NCBI GenBank assembly: GCA_964396055.1
Contig: CAYNDV010000039.1
Location: 1 to 32,063 of the forward strand
Source: CAYJPV01 sp964396055
GTDB lineage: Bacteria > Acidobacteriota > Vicinamibacteria > Vicinamibacterales > JAKQTR01
DNA length: 32,063 nt
Reading direction: 5' to 3'
Below the pieces are notes generated by a model, which saw only the letters and a list, made by a program, of their open reading frames with translations, searched no databases and was not told the origin of the DNA. The translations under genes were made by a program, and so were the position numbers. Position 1 is the first letter of the stretch. The number at the start of each line of letters is the position of its first letter. Positions 31,984-32,063 of this stretch are shown piece after piece.

Positions 31984-32004
31984 AGAAGCAAGAAGCAAGA
32001 ATCC
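31984..32004. repeat. Heptamer tandem repeat (AGAAGCA)
   Basis: Three units AGAAGCA, AGAAGCA, AGAATCC. The reverse complement is the TTCTTGC/TTGCTTC unit found at 3683-3710. Confidence 0.75.
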
Positions 32005-32010
32005 AAAAGG

Positions 32011-32063
32011 GAGAGCCTGTCCGGAATTTTGTGTGTGGGGCATACCATGAGGAGTAGGTATGC
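32011..32063 (+). mobile_element. Possible left end of an IS256-family element
   Basis: The last bases (GAGCCTGTCCGGAATTTTGT at 32013-32032, then GTGTGGGGCATACC) resemble the terminal inverted repeat and leader of mutator-type (IS256) elements as I remember them. GAGGAG at 32049-32054 sits 5 nt before an ATG at 32060, which would be the transposase start. The arms GCATACC (32040-32046) and GGTATGC (32057-32063) could form a hairpin with the ribosome site in the loop. The element continues outside the window, so the call cannot be confirmed. Confidence 0.4.

Overview
This window comes from a high-GC bacterium with dense, short-spaced genes. Several things fit an Acidobacteriota (Vicinamibacteria-like) genome: secreted M14 peptidases, NarL-type two-component pairs, an [FeFe] hydrogenase system, and scattered short hairpins with a GGCTGAAGCC core. 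That placement is inference, and other high-GC anaerobe-containing phyla are possible. No rRNA, tRNA or CRISPR array is visible.

Layout. 43-3629 (+) is a signalling cassette. It holds a hydrogenase-like iron-sulfur sensor fused to a histidine kinase, a single-domain response regulator, and a receiver-histidine kinase hybrid. 3716-9696 (-) holds two complete NarL-type two-component systems, each kinase followed by its regulator. 9835-14920 (+) encodes an AmpG-like MFS permease, a secreted M14 zinc carboxypeptidase and a GT39-like membrane glycosyltransferase, followed by a convergent GT2 glycosyltransferase (15065-15733, -) and a secreted beta-helix protein (15878-16771, +). 16823-20512 (-) is a tightly overlapping [FeFe]-hydrogenase maturation operon, aspA-like > hydF > hydE, with no hydG. 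20655-24275 carries a B12-type radical SAM protein, an alpha/beta hydrolase, a membrane-anchored methyltransferase and a small two-helix membrane protein.

24474-31820 (-) is the hydrogenase locus. It contains a flavodoxin-fold quinone reductase, a response regulator and a membrane GAF histidine kinase. A promoter overlapped by a 26-bp perfect palindrome follows, and then a response regulator, hydC (NuoE-like), hydB (short NuoF-like) and hydA (HndD-like [FeFe] hydrogenase with the full N-terminal Fe-S chain). The window ends in what looks like the first bases of an IS256-family element.

How it fits together. HydABC would couple H2 turnover to NAD(H), and HydE and HydF build its H-cluster. The hydrogenase-like sensor kinase, plus three stand-alone response regulators of one unusual subfamily, suggest that H2 or redox state is read by a phosphorelay around this enzyme. 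This sensor-regulator set is the best candidate for an undescribed system here.

A second theme is non-coding. At least seven intergenic regions carry short tandem repeats of 7, 8 or 10 bp. Two of the repeat families recur on the opposite strand at distant sites, and several arrays or hairpins contain the stop codon of the neighbouring gene.
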